NCBI RefSeq assembly: GCF_016892625.1
Contig: NZ_JAFEMW010000003.1
Location: 186,001-250,000 of the forward strand
DNA: 64,000 bases
From: Brevibacterium sp. RIT 803
GTDB lineage: Bacteria; Actinomycetota; Actinomycetes; Actinomycetales; Brevibacteriaceae
Direction: 5' to 3'
The notes beneath the pieces were generated by a model, which was not told the origin of the DNA, ran no database searches, and saw nothing but the letters and a program-made list of their open reading frames with translations. A program made the translations under genes and the position numbers. How positions within the stretch are numbered: the first letter of the stretch is position 1; each line of letters begins with the position of its first letter. Positions 16,215-24,465 of the stretch are shown one piece after another.

Positions 16215-16398
16215 TTCGAACACTCCTTGCATTGCATTGCTTCTTGGCGCTGGTTCACGGGTTCTCGGGTGATGGACGGCGCAGCCCGAGCGGTCGATGG
16301 CTCCTGGAGCACCGGCCCCTCGCCCGCTGCTGTGTCGACGCGGCCTCGAAAACCAATGCCCTTGTGGCCAAAGCTACCGCAAACGATAGGCTGTGAAA

Positions 16399-17778
16399 AT
16401 GAGTACATCGCCCGTGAGACCACGTACGAAAACCCAGGTCGCAGCCGATCTGGCAGACTTCATCAGTTCTTCTCCCAGCTCCTATCATGCCACCGCGACG
16501 GCGGCTGCACGATTCGAGGCCGCAGGTTTCCTCCAACTCGACGAGCGCGAGAAATGGTCTCTCGAGCCTGGTCAGAGCCACTATGTGATTCGTGACGGTG
16601 CGATCATCGCATGGCGGACTCCGGCAAGCAAAGTCGGCGCCTCCGCCGCCCGCGCGAATGGACCGTCCAACGACTCAAGTGAACTTTTCAGCAATTCGGG
16701 TGGACTGCCCGGCACGGTTCCCGGCTTTCGCGTGTTCGGTTCTCACACGGACTCCCCAGCCTTCAAACTCAAGCCGGGCGAGGAGTTCACCGCCGAGGGA
16801 ACTCGGCAAATCGGCGTCGAGATCTACGGCGGGCCGCTGCTCAACTCGTGGCTCGACCGGGAGCTCGCACTGGCTGGGCAGCTCAGCCTCGCTGACGGTT
16901 CCGTCGTCCTCGCGCAGACCCCGCCCATTGCGCGAATCCCACAACTGGCCATCCACCTCGACCGCCAGGTCAATGACGGACTGACGCTGGACAAGCAGCG
17001 CCACACGACCCCCATCATCGGCCTGGCAGGTCTGGCTGAGGCCGATGTCATCGAGATCCTCGCCGCCTCCGCCGAGGTGGATCCTGAGCAGGTCGTGGGA
17101 CACGACGTCTACACGATCCCCGTTCAGTCCCCCGGGCTCTTCGGTGCCCAGGAGGAGTTCTTCGCCGCGCCGAGGTTGGACAACCTGTTGTCTGTCCACG
17201 CCGGTGTCTCCGCGTTGGTCGACGTCGATGCTGCGTCGTTGGATTCCATCGCACTCTTCGCCGGGTTCGACCATGAGGAGATCGGGTCGAGCTCACGCTC
17301 CGGTGCCTGCGGGCCCTTCCTCGCCGACGTCACCGAACGCATCATCGCCTCCCTGTTCCCAGGGTCGACGCGCAGCGACTACCTGGCTGCACTGGCCTCG
17401 TCGATCTGTGTGTCCTCCGACGCGGGGCATGCGGCCCACCCGAACTACCCGGAACGCCACGACCCTCATGTCCGGCCCCGCCTCGGCGGTGGTCCGCTGC
17501 TGAAGCTCAACGCCCAGCAGCGCTACGCCACGGATGCGGTGGGCACCGCCGTCTGGTCGCAGGCGTGCGCGGCGGCTGGTGTTGAGTACCAGAACTTCGT
17601 GTCGAACAACGCGATGCCCTGCGGGTCGACGATCGGCCCGCTGACCGCAACCCGCCTGGGCATGACCACCGTCGATGTGGGCCCGGCGCTGTATTCGATG
17701 CACTCGGCCCGCGAAATGGTCGCCATCGAGGATGCCGTGTCGCTGGGTGCGGCTGCGAAGGCGTTCCTGCAAGGTTGA
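16399..17778 (+). CDS. apeB: M18-family aminopeptidase
   Basis: 459 residues. The two-metal active site of M18 enzymes is recognisable: VFGSHTDSPAFKLKP near residue 115 (first metal His), LDRQVND, AGFDHEEIGSSSRSGACGP near 294 (acidic catalytic and metal ligands), SSDAGHAAHPNYPERHDP near 335, and SAREMVAIEDAV with the final His just before (YSMHSAREM). The cytosolic enzyme releases N-terminal residues from peptides, preferring acidic ones in characterised relatives. The start is ATG 16399 (GTG 16393 is also in frame). It diverges from the DUF1684 gene. A tandem repeat and a long palindrome follow its stop. Confidence 0.9.
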   Translation: MSTSPVRPRTKTQVAADLADFISSSPSSYHATATAAARFEAAGFLQLDEREKWSLEPGQSHYVIRDGAIIAWRTPASKVGASAARANGPSNDSSELFSNSGGLPGTVPGFRVFGSHTDSPAFKLKPGEEFTAEGTRQIGVEIYGGPLLNSWLDRELALAGQLSLADGSVVLAQTPPIARIPQLAIHLDRQVNDGLTLDKQRHTTPIIGLAGLAEADVIEILAASAEVDPEQVVGHDVYTIPVQSPGLFGAQEEFFAAPRLDNLLSVHAGVSALVDVDAASLDSIALFAGFDHEEIGSSSRSGACGPFLADVTERIIASLFPGSTRSDYLAALASSICVSSDAGHAAHPNYPERHDPHVRPRLGGGPLLKLNAQQRYATDAVGTAVWSQACAAAGVEYQNFVSNNAMPCGSTIGPLTATRLGMTTVDVGPALYSMHSAREMVAIEDAVSLGAAAKAFLQG

Positions 17779-17795
17779 TCGCGGAGCCGCCGGGG

Positions 17796-17888
17796 TGGTC
17801 GCGTTCCCGCAGCGTGTCGCGTTCCCACGGGGTGATCGCGTTCCCACGGGGTGATCGCGTTCCCACGGGGGTGTCGCGTTCCCGCGAG
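17796..17888. repeat. About 19-bp tandem repeat array after the M18 gene
   Basis: Five copies of a TGATCGCGTTCCCACGGGG-like unit of 17-20 bp, the two central copies nearly identical and the outer ones reading TCGCGTTCCCGC. It begins 17 bases after the aminopeptidase stop. No coding role is apparent. Confidence 0.85.
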
Positions 17889-17972
17889 ATGGGGCTGAGT
17901 GCGGCGCTGTGCTGCCGTGGCCGCGGTGCGGTGCCGACATGCTGGCGCGAGGCTACTGGTTCGCGCGGAGTC

Positions 17973-18040
17973 GAGCTCTACAGGTTAAGTCAGGCTGAGT
18001 TGGTTGCAACCAACTCAGCCTGACTTAACGTATAGAGCTC
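17973..18040. terminator. Giant palindrome between convergent genes
   Basis: The core 17984-18029 is a perfect 46-bp palindrome (23-bp arms starting GTTAAGTCAGGCTGAG, no spacer). After a 3-base mismatch it extends with GAGCTCTA/TAGAGCTC, giving a 68-bp near-palindrome. It lies between the convergent M18 and TAXI-protein genes, and its transcript would fold into one very long hairpin. Bidirectional terminator is the simplest role. Confidence 0.7.
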
Positions 18041-18146
18041 ACTCGAAGCACACCTCGCGTGCGGTTACTGGCCGGTCGAAGGATCCGCAGGACTCTGAGC
18101 CACGCGGCTTGATTCCAACCAGCCTCAGACAACCGGTCTCAGACAG

Positions 18147-18183
18147 CCAGCCGTCAGCCAGCGATAACCAGCCGTCAGCCAGC
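18147..18183. repeat. Paired 16-bp direct repeat before the TAXI gene end
   Basis: CCAGCCGTCAGCCAGC occurs at 18147 and 18168, a 21-bp period. The remaining sequence of the 418-bp gap between the M18 and TAXI genes, outside the two other listed elements, shows nothing I can assign. Confidence 0.7.
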
Positions 18184-18196
18184 TGCCGGCACCTCC

Positions 18197-19189
18197 CTAC
18201 TTGTTCAGCTCCTCCAGGGCCTTCTTCGAGCCCGGATGGAGTTTGATCGGATCAGGTGTCTCGGCGTTTTCGAGCTTGATGTCCTTTGCCGCTGCGTGGA
18301 CCTTCTCCAGGTCCGCCTTCTTGTCATAGATCAGCTTCGTCAGAGCGCACGCTGTACCTTCGTCCATGTCGTTGCGGACCATGAGGACGTTGGGGGTGAC
18401 GATGGTCTTGACGGTCTTCACACCCTTGTACGTATCGGCGGGGATCTCGTCGACCTCGTAGACCGGGTTGATCTCCTTCATCGGGTCCTCGAGCTTGGAG
18501 ATGTCGATGAATTCGACGTCCTTGCCGTTCGAGGTGAAGAGGTCGGTGACGCCGGCCGTCGGCAACCCGCCGGACCACACCATGCCGTCGATCGTGCCGT
18601 CCTTCATTCCGTCAACGGTCTTGGTCAGGTCGAGGCGCTGAGTTGTCACATCGTCCTTCTTCAGCCCTGCCGTTTCGATGAGGCGATTGGCGATGACCTC
18701 GGTGCCGGACTTCGGCGAGCCGGTGGAGATCGTCTTACCCTTGAAGTCCTTGACGGATTTGATGCCTGCGTCCTTGCGCACGACCACGTGAGTGAAGTTC
18801 GAGTAGATGCGCGTCAGTGCCGAGATGTCTTCCGGCTTCTTGAAGTCCGCGTCACCGTTGACCGCGTCGGCCGCTGTATCGGCGAGTGAGAATGCGACGT
18901 CGTAGTCCCCGGATGACAGCTGCTGCAGGTTCTGCACGGAGGCACCGGTCTCGGCTGCGGTGGCCTTCAGATCGGAGTTGTCGGAGATGATCTGCGCCAG
19001 ACCGCCGCCGAGGACGTAGTACACGCCCGTCGAGTTTCCGGTGGCGACGGTGATCTGCCCGGAGGCCGCGGTGCAGTCGCCGCCGCCCTCGCCTGCCGGT
19101 TTGGCTTCCTGCTTACCGCCGCATGAGCTCAACGCCAGCACCGCGGCAACGGCTGACGCCGTGATTGTGAACATCCTTGTTCGCTTCAT
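18197..19189 (-). CDS. TAXI-family TRAP transporter solute-binding lipoprotein
   Basis: 330 residues. The leader MKRTRMFTITASAVAAVLAL ends in the lipobox LSSC, so Cys23 is lipidated and the protein is anchored outside the membrane. TVATGNSTGVYYVLGGGLAQ, ETGASVQNLQQLSSGDYDVA and TISTGSPKSGTEVIANRLIE are typical of TAXI solute-binding proteins (NMT1-like fold). It lies 16 bp downstream of a fused TRAP permease and feeds substrate to it. TAXI systems transport small carboxylates such as glutamate or 2-oxoglutarate in the few studied cases; the ligand here is unknown. Confidence 0.92.
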   Translation of the reverse strand: MKRTRMFTITASAVAAVLALSSCGGKQEAKPAGEGGGDCTAASGQITVATGNSTGVYYVLGGGLAQIISDNSDLKATAAETGASVQNLQQLSSGDYDVAFSLADTAADAVNGDADFKKPEDISALTRIYSNFTHVVVRKDAGIKSVKDFKGKTISTGSPKSGTEVIANRLIETAGLKKDDVTTQRLDLTKTVDGMKDGTIDGMVWSGGLPTAGVTDLFTSNGKDVEFIDISKLEDPMKEINPVYEVDEIPADTYKGVKTVKTIVTPNVLMVRNDMDEGTACALTKLIYDKKADLEKVHAAAKDIKLENAETPDPIKLHPGSKKALEELNK

Positions 19190-19205
19190 GGACTTCGTCC
19201 CTTTC

Positions 19206-21455
19206 TCAGTTGGACTCGGCCGGAGATCCGGTCGAGTGTGTTTCGGTGGATCCGATATCGCTGGTCGTCGCCGAGGTGGTCGTCGGTTTGCGACGCAGCA
19301 GCAGGTGAACGATGACGGCGAGGATGAGAGCGGAGAACCCGATCATCATCGACATGGGCTGGAGGTAGAGCAGGGCGCCTGCGGCGATGAAGCACAGAAT
19401 GCGCTCCGGCCAGCCCGCACGGCGGATGATCCAGCCACCGGCACCGGCGGCGAGTGCGGCCACGGCGAATGCGGAGACGAGCCCGGTCCATACCGCGCCG
19501 ATGAATCCGCCCTGGGCCACGAGGCTCGCACCCTCGGGTGTGAAGGTGAAGGCCAGCGGGACCAGGAACGCAGGAATCGCGTACTTGCAGGCCTGCCACA
19601 TCGTTGCGATGACCCGGCCACCGGTGATCGCCGAGGACGCGACGGCCGCCAGAGCTGTCGGGGGTGAGACCTCGGACAGGACGGCGTAGTAGAAGATGAA
19701 CATCGCGGCGGCCGCCTCGGGGACACCGAGTGAGATCAGTGCCGGGCCGACGATGACCCAGCTGATGATGAACGAGGCCGTCACGGGCACCGCCAGTCCG
19801 AGGATGGTCACGGCCACGGCAGCGAAGATGCAGGTGAAGATGAGGACCGCGGTCGGGTCTGTCGACAGTGCCTGCGCGCCCTTGATGAGGATGTCGGAGA
19901 TGACCTGGCCGAGGCCGGTCTTCGTGATCGTCGAGACGATGATGCCTGCGGCCGCGCAGACGCTGGTCACCGGCAGCACCGAGCGGATGCCCGAGGACAG
20001 TGCCCCGTAGAAGACGTCCCAGATCGCGAGGAGAATCGCTTTCGGCTCGCCGAGGCGGGAGATGACGATCTCGATGATCCCGAAGCCGATGCCCACCAGG
20101 GTGGCGTAGACGACGGCCTTGAAGGGTGCCATGCCCATGGAGAGGAAGACGACGATGATGCTCAACGAGATGAAGTGATAGAAGCCCCTCTTCAGGATGG
20201 GCCACGCGCGCAGGCCAGGAGGCGGCGTGTAGTCGACCTCGATCTTGCGGGAGTCGATTTCGATGGCGAGGAAGATACCCAGGTAGTACAGAAGGGTCGG
20301 GACCACAGCCCACAGCAGAACGAGCCCATAGGAGACGTTGAGCAGCTCCGCGATGATGAAGGCGGCGGCGCCAAGGGTCGGAGGTGAGAGGATCGCACCG
20401 ATGCCGGAGGCTGCGAGCATTCCACCCGCGTTCTCCTTCGGGTAGCCCGCCTTCTTCAGCACGGGCCATGTCACGGCACCGAGTGAGACTGCAGTGGCGG
20501 TGCCGGAGCCGGATACTGTGCCCAGGAGGAAGCCGGAGAGAGCGACGGTGCGTCCCGGCGCTGCCTTCGACTTCTTGAATAGTGAGAAGCTCAGGTCGAT
20601 GAAGAAGCTTGCTGCCCCGGTCTTGTCGAGGACGGCTCCGTAGATCGTGAAGAGGACGATGTAGGTGGCCGCGACGTCGAGGGGGATGCCGTAGAAGCCG
20701 GATGCATCGTTGTACAGGGCGTTGACGATCTGGTCGAAGTTCTGGCCTGCATGGGATCCTGGCCAGCCGATCGGAATGTAGGCGCCGTAGTAGCTGTAGA
20801 GGAAGAACACGATGCAGAAGATCGGCAGAATCAGGCCAGTGGTTCTGCGCGTCGCCTCAAGGACGAGGAGAAGGAGAATGCCGCCCATGATGACGTCGAG
20901 CGAGGTCAGTGAGCCCTGCCGGTTGAGGAACTCGTTGAAGCCGCCGGAGAAGAAGGGCAGTACCGGGTAGGCGCAGGTGAGGAAGGTGAGAACGACGAGC
21001 ACCCAGTCGATGATCGACGGATTGTCATTCGACCGGCGATTGGCCTTCCTGCGTGTTTTCGCGGTGGAGTCAGCAGCCGCACCGCTGCCAGCGTCGACAA
21101 CGCTTCCAGCGCTGCCAGAGCCGACATCACTGTCGACCGCCTCGGCGACTTCCAGCGCCTGGTCGGCGACATCGCTCTTGCGGCCGAAACCTGGCCGGTA
21201 GCAGATGAAGACCAGTGGCAGGACGAACGCCAGGAACCACATGAGGTAGTACTGATTGCCTTGAGTCAGCGGGAAGAACACCTGTTTGAGAACGAACAGT
21301 GACACGACGAAACACACGATCCCCACGCCGAGGTCGAGCCTGCGTGTCAGGGTGCGCTGAGGAAGCTCTTCATCGTACTGCGCGATCAGTTCGTCGACGT
21401 TCGTCTGCGGTATCGGGTTCGCAGGCGACGCCTCGGAAGGACGTGCGGACATCAT
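19206..21455 (-). CDS. TRAP transporter fused permease (4TM/12TM, DctQM fusion)
   Basis: 749 residues from ATG 21455, preceded by AAAGGA (an in-frame ATG at 21488 lies upstream of the site; a second ATG at 21452 is also possible). The N-terminal DctQ-like four-helix part is interrupted by a hydrophilic, serine/alanine-rich loop near residues 95-145; the DctM-like part follows, with SGFLLGTVSGSGTATAVSLG and GIGAILSPPTLGAAAFIIAE near 300-350, the canonical TRAP signature region. It is the sodium- or proton-coupled inner-membrane unit partnered by the TAXI protein encoded just downstream. A perfect CRP/GlxR-type site lies 54 bp upstream of the start. Confidence 0.92.
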   Translation of the reverse strand: MMSARPSEASPANPIPQTNVDELIAQYDEELPQRTLTRRLDLGVGIVCFVVSLFVLKQVFFPLTQGNQYYLMWFLAFVLPLVFICYRPGFGRKSDVADQALEVAEAVDSDVGSGSAGSVVDAGSGAAADSTAKTRRKANRRSNDNPSIIDWVLVVLTFLTCAYPVLPFFSGGFNEFLNRQGSLTSLDVIMGGILLLLVLEATRRTTGLILPIFCIVFFLYSYYGAYIPIGWPGSHAGQNFDQIVNALYNDASGFYGIPLDVAATYIVLFTIYGAVLDKTGAASFFIDLSFSLFKKSKAAPGRTVALSGFLLGTVSGSGTATAVSLGAVTWPVLKKAGYPKENAGGMLAASGIGAILSPPTLGAAAFIIAELLNVSYGLVLLWAVVPTLLYYLGIFLAIEIDSRKIEVDYTPPPGLRAWPILKRGFYHFISLSIIVVFLSMGMAPFKAVVYATLVGIGFGIIEIVISRLGEPKAILLAIWDVFYGALSSGIRSVLPVTSVCAAAGIIVSTITKTGLGQVISDILIKGAQALSTDPTAVLIFTCIFAAVAVTILGLAVPVTASFIISWVIVGPALISLGVPEAAAAMFIFYYAVLSEVSPPTALAAVASSAITGGRVIATMWQACKYAIPAFLVPLAFTFTPEGASLVAQGGFIGAVWTGLVSAFAVAALAAGAGGWIIRRAGWPERILCFIAAGALLYLQPMSMMIGFSALILAVIVHLLLRRKPTTTSATTSDIGSTETHSTGSPAESN

Positions 21456-21508
21456 TGTCCTTTCGGATGCTCGGGTCATGAAGCTCAAGCTATGCTGCTC
21501 AGGGACTG

Positions 21509-21526
21509 TTGTGAACTACCTCACAA
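21509..21526. promoter_or_regulatory. CRP/GlxR-type binding site upstream of the TRAP operon
   Basis: TTGTGA-ACTACC-TCACAA contains the full consensus TGTGA-NNTANN-TCACA bound by cAMP-receptor-type regulators such as GlxR in actinobacteria. On the minus strand it overlaps a -35-like TTCACA placed 17 bp before TAGCTT, which suggests direct control of the TRAP-TAXI promoter. The rest of the 335-bp gap to the amidohydrolase gene holds only the repeat at 21648. Confidence 0.6.
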
Positions 21527-21647
21527 TATACCGAGCGTCCGCTCACCTTCCTCTCCCGTGTCCCGACCAGCGGTCATATTGTCGAGATCGTTACTCGCAG
21601 TGCCGATAGGTGGGACTGGGACACCGTTCTCACGGCAGTGCGCCCCC

Positions 21648-21689
21648 ACTTCGTCGCAGGGCACCCCGACCTCGTCGCAGGGCACCCCG
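21648..21689. repeat. Two-copy 21-bp direct repeat
   Basis: ACTTCGTCGCAGGGCACCCC followed by ACCTCGTCGCAGGGCACCCC, period 21, one mismatch. It lies about 100 bp upstream of the amidohydrolase start. Role unknown. Confidence 0.75.
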
Positions 21690-21790
21690 GCACACGACGG
21701 GGCTTCACGATTCAAGTTCCGCATTCACCGACCGAGTGGCCGCCCTTTGAGATGAAATGTGCCTTGCCATATACGGGGTAGATTGGGGCC

Positions 21791-22561
21791 ATGAATTCTC
21801 CGACTCCGGTCTTCGACTCACACCTGCACATCATCGACCCCAAGCATCCCCTCGTCGAGAACAACGGCTACCTGCCGGGCCCCTTCACGGTCGAGGATTA
21901 TCTGATGCGCGTCAGCGGTCTGGGCATTGCCGGCGGAGCAGTGGTCGCCGGGTCATTCCAAGGGTTCGACCAGTGTTACCTTGTCGATGCCTTGAGCACT
22001 CTTGGCCCCGAGTTCGTCGGCGTCACTCAACTTCCCGTCGACACATCCGATGATCGCATCCTGGAGCTCGACCGCGACGGAATCAAGGCACTGCGCTTCA
22101 ACGTCGCCCGCGGAGGCTCAGCAGTCTTGGACGACATGGAACATATGGCTCGTCGAGTCTATGACCTCGCCGGGTGGCACTCGGAGCTCTACATCGATGC
22201 CCGCAGCATCGATGAGGATCTCAGTGACCGCATCGCCGGTTTGCCCGCCGTGAGCATTGACCATTTCGGTATGCACCGCGACGGACTGCCCGCCCTGCTG
22301 AAGCTGGTCGAACGTGGCGTCAAGGTGAAGGCGACAGGCTTCGGCCGAGTCGAACTCGACCCTGCCACCACGATGCGAGCGATCGTCGACGTTGACCCCT
22401 CGGCACTCATGGTGGGCACGGATCTGCCGTCGACCAGGGCTCCTCGACCGTTCGAGAACACAGATTTCGACATCATCCGTGACACCCTGTCGCCTGAAGA
22501 ACTCACCGCGGTGTGCTGGGACAACGCCGCAGAGTTCTATCTGGGACGCGAACGCAACTGA
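21791..22561 (+). CDS. Amidohydrolase-family TIM-barrel protein (PDC-lactonase-like)
   Basis: 256 residues. DSHLHIID at residues 9-16 is the metal-binding HxH of the amidohydrolase-2 group, AVSIDHFGMHRDGLP near 155 supplies the second-site His, and SALMVGTDLPSTRAPRPF near 213 contains the conserved Asp. Length and motif order match 2-pyrone-4,6-dicarboxylate lactonase-like and related dicarboxylate lactonase/decarboxylase proteins. It stands alone between the TRAP-TAXI operon and the ABC-class ATPase. Specificity cannot be assigned from sequence alone. Confidence 0.8.
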   Translation: MNSPTPVFDSHLHIIDPKHPLVENNGYLPGPFTVEDYLMRVSGLGIAGGAVVAGSFQGFDQCYLVDALSTLGPEFVGVTQLPVDTSDDRILELDRDGIKALRFNVARGGSAVLDDMEHMARRVYDLAGWHSELYIDARSIDEDLSDRIAGLPAVSIDHFGMHRDGLPALLKLVERGVKVKATGFGRVELDPATTMRAIVDVDPSALMVGTDLPSTRAPRPFENTDFDIIRDTLSPEELTAVCWDNAAEFYLGRERN

Positions 22562-22594
22562 TCACGAGGCCATCGAGAGCCTGGTCGCGGGGCA

Positions 22595-22636
22595 GCGGGC
22601 CAAGTCCTCGCGAAACACGGGCTCGTCTTGGCCTGC
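22595..22636 (+). terminator. Hairpin after the amidohydrolase gene
   Basis: GCGGGCCAAG and CTTGGCCTGC can form a stem with 9 of 10 pairs and a 22-base loop, 34 bp after the stop codon and 30 bp before the next start. A weak terminator or attenuator is plausible. Confidence 0.4.
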
Positions 22637-22665
22637 GTTGACCTCAATCAAGTAGCATTCCACGG

Positions 22666-24432
22666 ATGAACTCCCCACGATCGAATCTCGCATCCACTCT
22701 GCACAACCTCGATGGCCGCAGCTACGGAAATTACAAGCAGATCCGTGGCAGCTACGAGTTCGGGCCGGTCACCGTGTTCATCGACCGGGTCCAGGTCGAT
22801 CCTTTCGCCTCACCGTCGAAGGTCCGGATCAGGATCAACCGCGCCGAGGCGGGGTTCCCCACTGACATCACTACCGAACGCACAGATCGCGTCGCAGCCG
22901 CTGACTTCCTCTTCCGCGTCGGTGATTCATTCCTGCACCGCAATGACCGGCGTTCGATCATCCTCGGACGTCCAGGGCAGGAGGTGCTCGAACGCACCAA
23001 CGTCCTCATCGATGACGAAGGCTTCGAGGCACGTCTGCTCGTCAATCTCCCTGCTCGGGGCCGTCGCATCCTGGGCCATCAGGCAGCTGACATCCTCACC
23101 CGGGATGTGCCAGAGCTCGCTCAAGCCATGTTCGTCTACTCCGATCTCGCTGCCGCCTGCCCGTCTGCCAAGAACCAGTCCGGCAAGAACCAGTCCGGCA
23201 AGAACCAGCCCAGCCAGGTCCAGTCTGGCAGGAACCAGTCCAGTGACGACCTGCGCGAGCATGTCCAACTCCACCGGGATCAGCTGGAACTGCAGAGCCA
23301 CCTCGGCGAGGAAGGTCTTCTCGCGTTCATCGGCAATGGCGCGATCCTGCCGAGGCGATCCGGGGATTCTGACATGCCGATGGATTCGAACGCTGTGGCC
23401 TTCACCAGCCCGAGTTCACTCGAGCACGCATTCACGCTCTCGAGCGGACGGAAGCTCACCGGCATGGCGATCCCCCGTGGTGTCACTGTCATCGTCGGCG
23501 GCGGCTATCACGGCAAGTCGACGATCCTGCGTGCCCTCGAACGCGGCGTCTACCCCCACATCGCCGGAGACGGGCGTGAGTGGGTCATCACGGAACCCAG
23601 TGCCACCTCCATCCGGGCCGAGGACGGTCGTGCCGTGACCGGCGACGACATCTCGCCCTTCATCAACAATCTGCCATCCGGCACTGACACGAGAGCCTTC
23701 ACCACAACGAACGCGAGCGGGTCCACGTCGCAGGCGGCCAACCTCGTGGAAGCCGTGGAAGTCGGTGCTCGTTCGCTGCTCATCGACGAGGACACCTCGG
23801 CGACGAACTTCATGATCCGCGACGATCGGATGCGCGCGCTCATCCCAGCCGACCGCGAACCCATCACCCCCTTCGTCGATCGCATCCGTCCGCTGTTCTC
23901 CCACCGAGGCGTCTCCACGGTGCTGGTCGCCGGTGGATCGAGCGCATTCTTCGAGGTGGCTGACCATGTCATCGCCCTCGATGCGTACGTGCCCCATGAG
24001 GTCACCGAGAAGGCGCACGAACTCGTGGAGGTGAAATCAGCCGATGACGCAGGAGAGGCGTTCGCCACGCCCCGGCCCCGGATCCCAACTGCGAAGGCGC
24101 TGCACCCCAGCTCGAAGACGAAGTCGGCGAAGGCGAAAGGGCTTGGCCAGGTTCAGTTCGGCAAGGCCTTCATCGACCTGACCGCGGTATCCCAGCTCGT
24201 CGACCCGCAGCAGACGACAGGCATCGCCGAGGCGCTTGAGTATATGGCCGAGATCTTCGACGGCCAGATCTCACTCACCGAGGCTCTGGCCGAGGTCGAG
24301 GACATGCTCGACGCACAGGGAGTCGACGGGCTGACCGGCAACCGCGATCATCCGGGACATGTCGCCCGCCCCCGGGCACAGGAGATCGCGGCGGCGCTCA
24401 ACCGCTTCCGAGGTCTGCGCCTCGTCGACTGA
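22666..24432 (+). CDS. Predicted ATPase of the ABC class (PF09818-like), role unknown
   Basis: 588 residues. The ATPase core shows Walker A GGGYHGKST (residues 278-286), an ABC-like signature NASGSTSQAANLVEA (349-363) and Walker B SLLIDEDTSATNFM (370-383), the distinctive pattern of the PF09818 family, in which D-E-D-T-S-A follows Walker B. The N-terminal 160 residues (GRSYGNYKQIRGSYEF, DRVQVDPFASPSK) also match the family. Residues 169-193 are a tandem KNQSG repeat encoded by five 15-bp units (23170-23244), an insertion absent from the motif core. No transporter partner is nearby. The protein is cytoplasmic by appearance and its biological role is unknown for the whole family as far as I know. 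Confidence 0.85.
   Translation: MNSPRSNLASTLHNLDGRSYGNYKQIRGSYEFGPVTVFIDRVQVDPFASPSKVRIRINRAEAGFPTDITTERTDRVAAADFLFRVGDSFLHRNDRRSIILGRPGQEVLERTNVLIDDEGFEARLLVNLPARGRRILGHQAADILTRDVPELAQAMFVYSDLAAACPSAKNQSGKNQSGKNQPSQVQSGRNQSSDDLREHVQLHRDQLELQSHLGEEGLLAFIGNGAILPRRSGDSDMPMDSNAVAFTSPSSLEHAFTLSSGRKLTGMAIPRGVTVIVGGGYHGKSTILRALERGVYPHIAGDGREWVITEPSATSIRAEDGRAVTGDDISPFINNLPSGTDTRAFTTTNASGSTSQAANLVEAVEVGARSLLIDEDTSATNFMIRDDRMRALIPADREPITPFVDRIRPLFSHRGVSTVLVAGGSSAFFEVADHVIALDAYVPHEVTEKAHELVEVKSADDAGEAFATPRPRIPTAKALHPSSKTKSAKAKGLGQVQFGKAFIDLTAVSQLVDPQQTTGIAEALEYMAEIFDGQISLTEALAEVEDMLDAQGVDGLTGNRDHPGHVARPRAQEIAAALNRFRGLRLVD
23170..23244 (+). repeat. In-frame 15-bp tandem repeat inside the ABC-class ATPase gene
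   Basis: Five 15-bp units: two identical AAGAACCAGTCCGGC units, then three diverged ones. Each encodes a KNQSG-like pentapeptide. Gain or loss of units would change protein length without breaking the frame. Confidence 0.9.
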
Positions 24433-24465
24433 GCTTGGGTGCGAAACAGACTCGCGGGCACCTGC

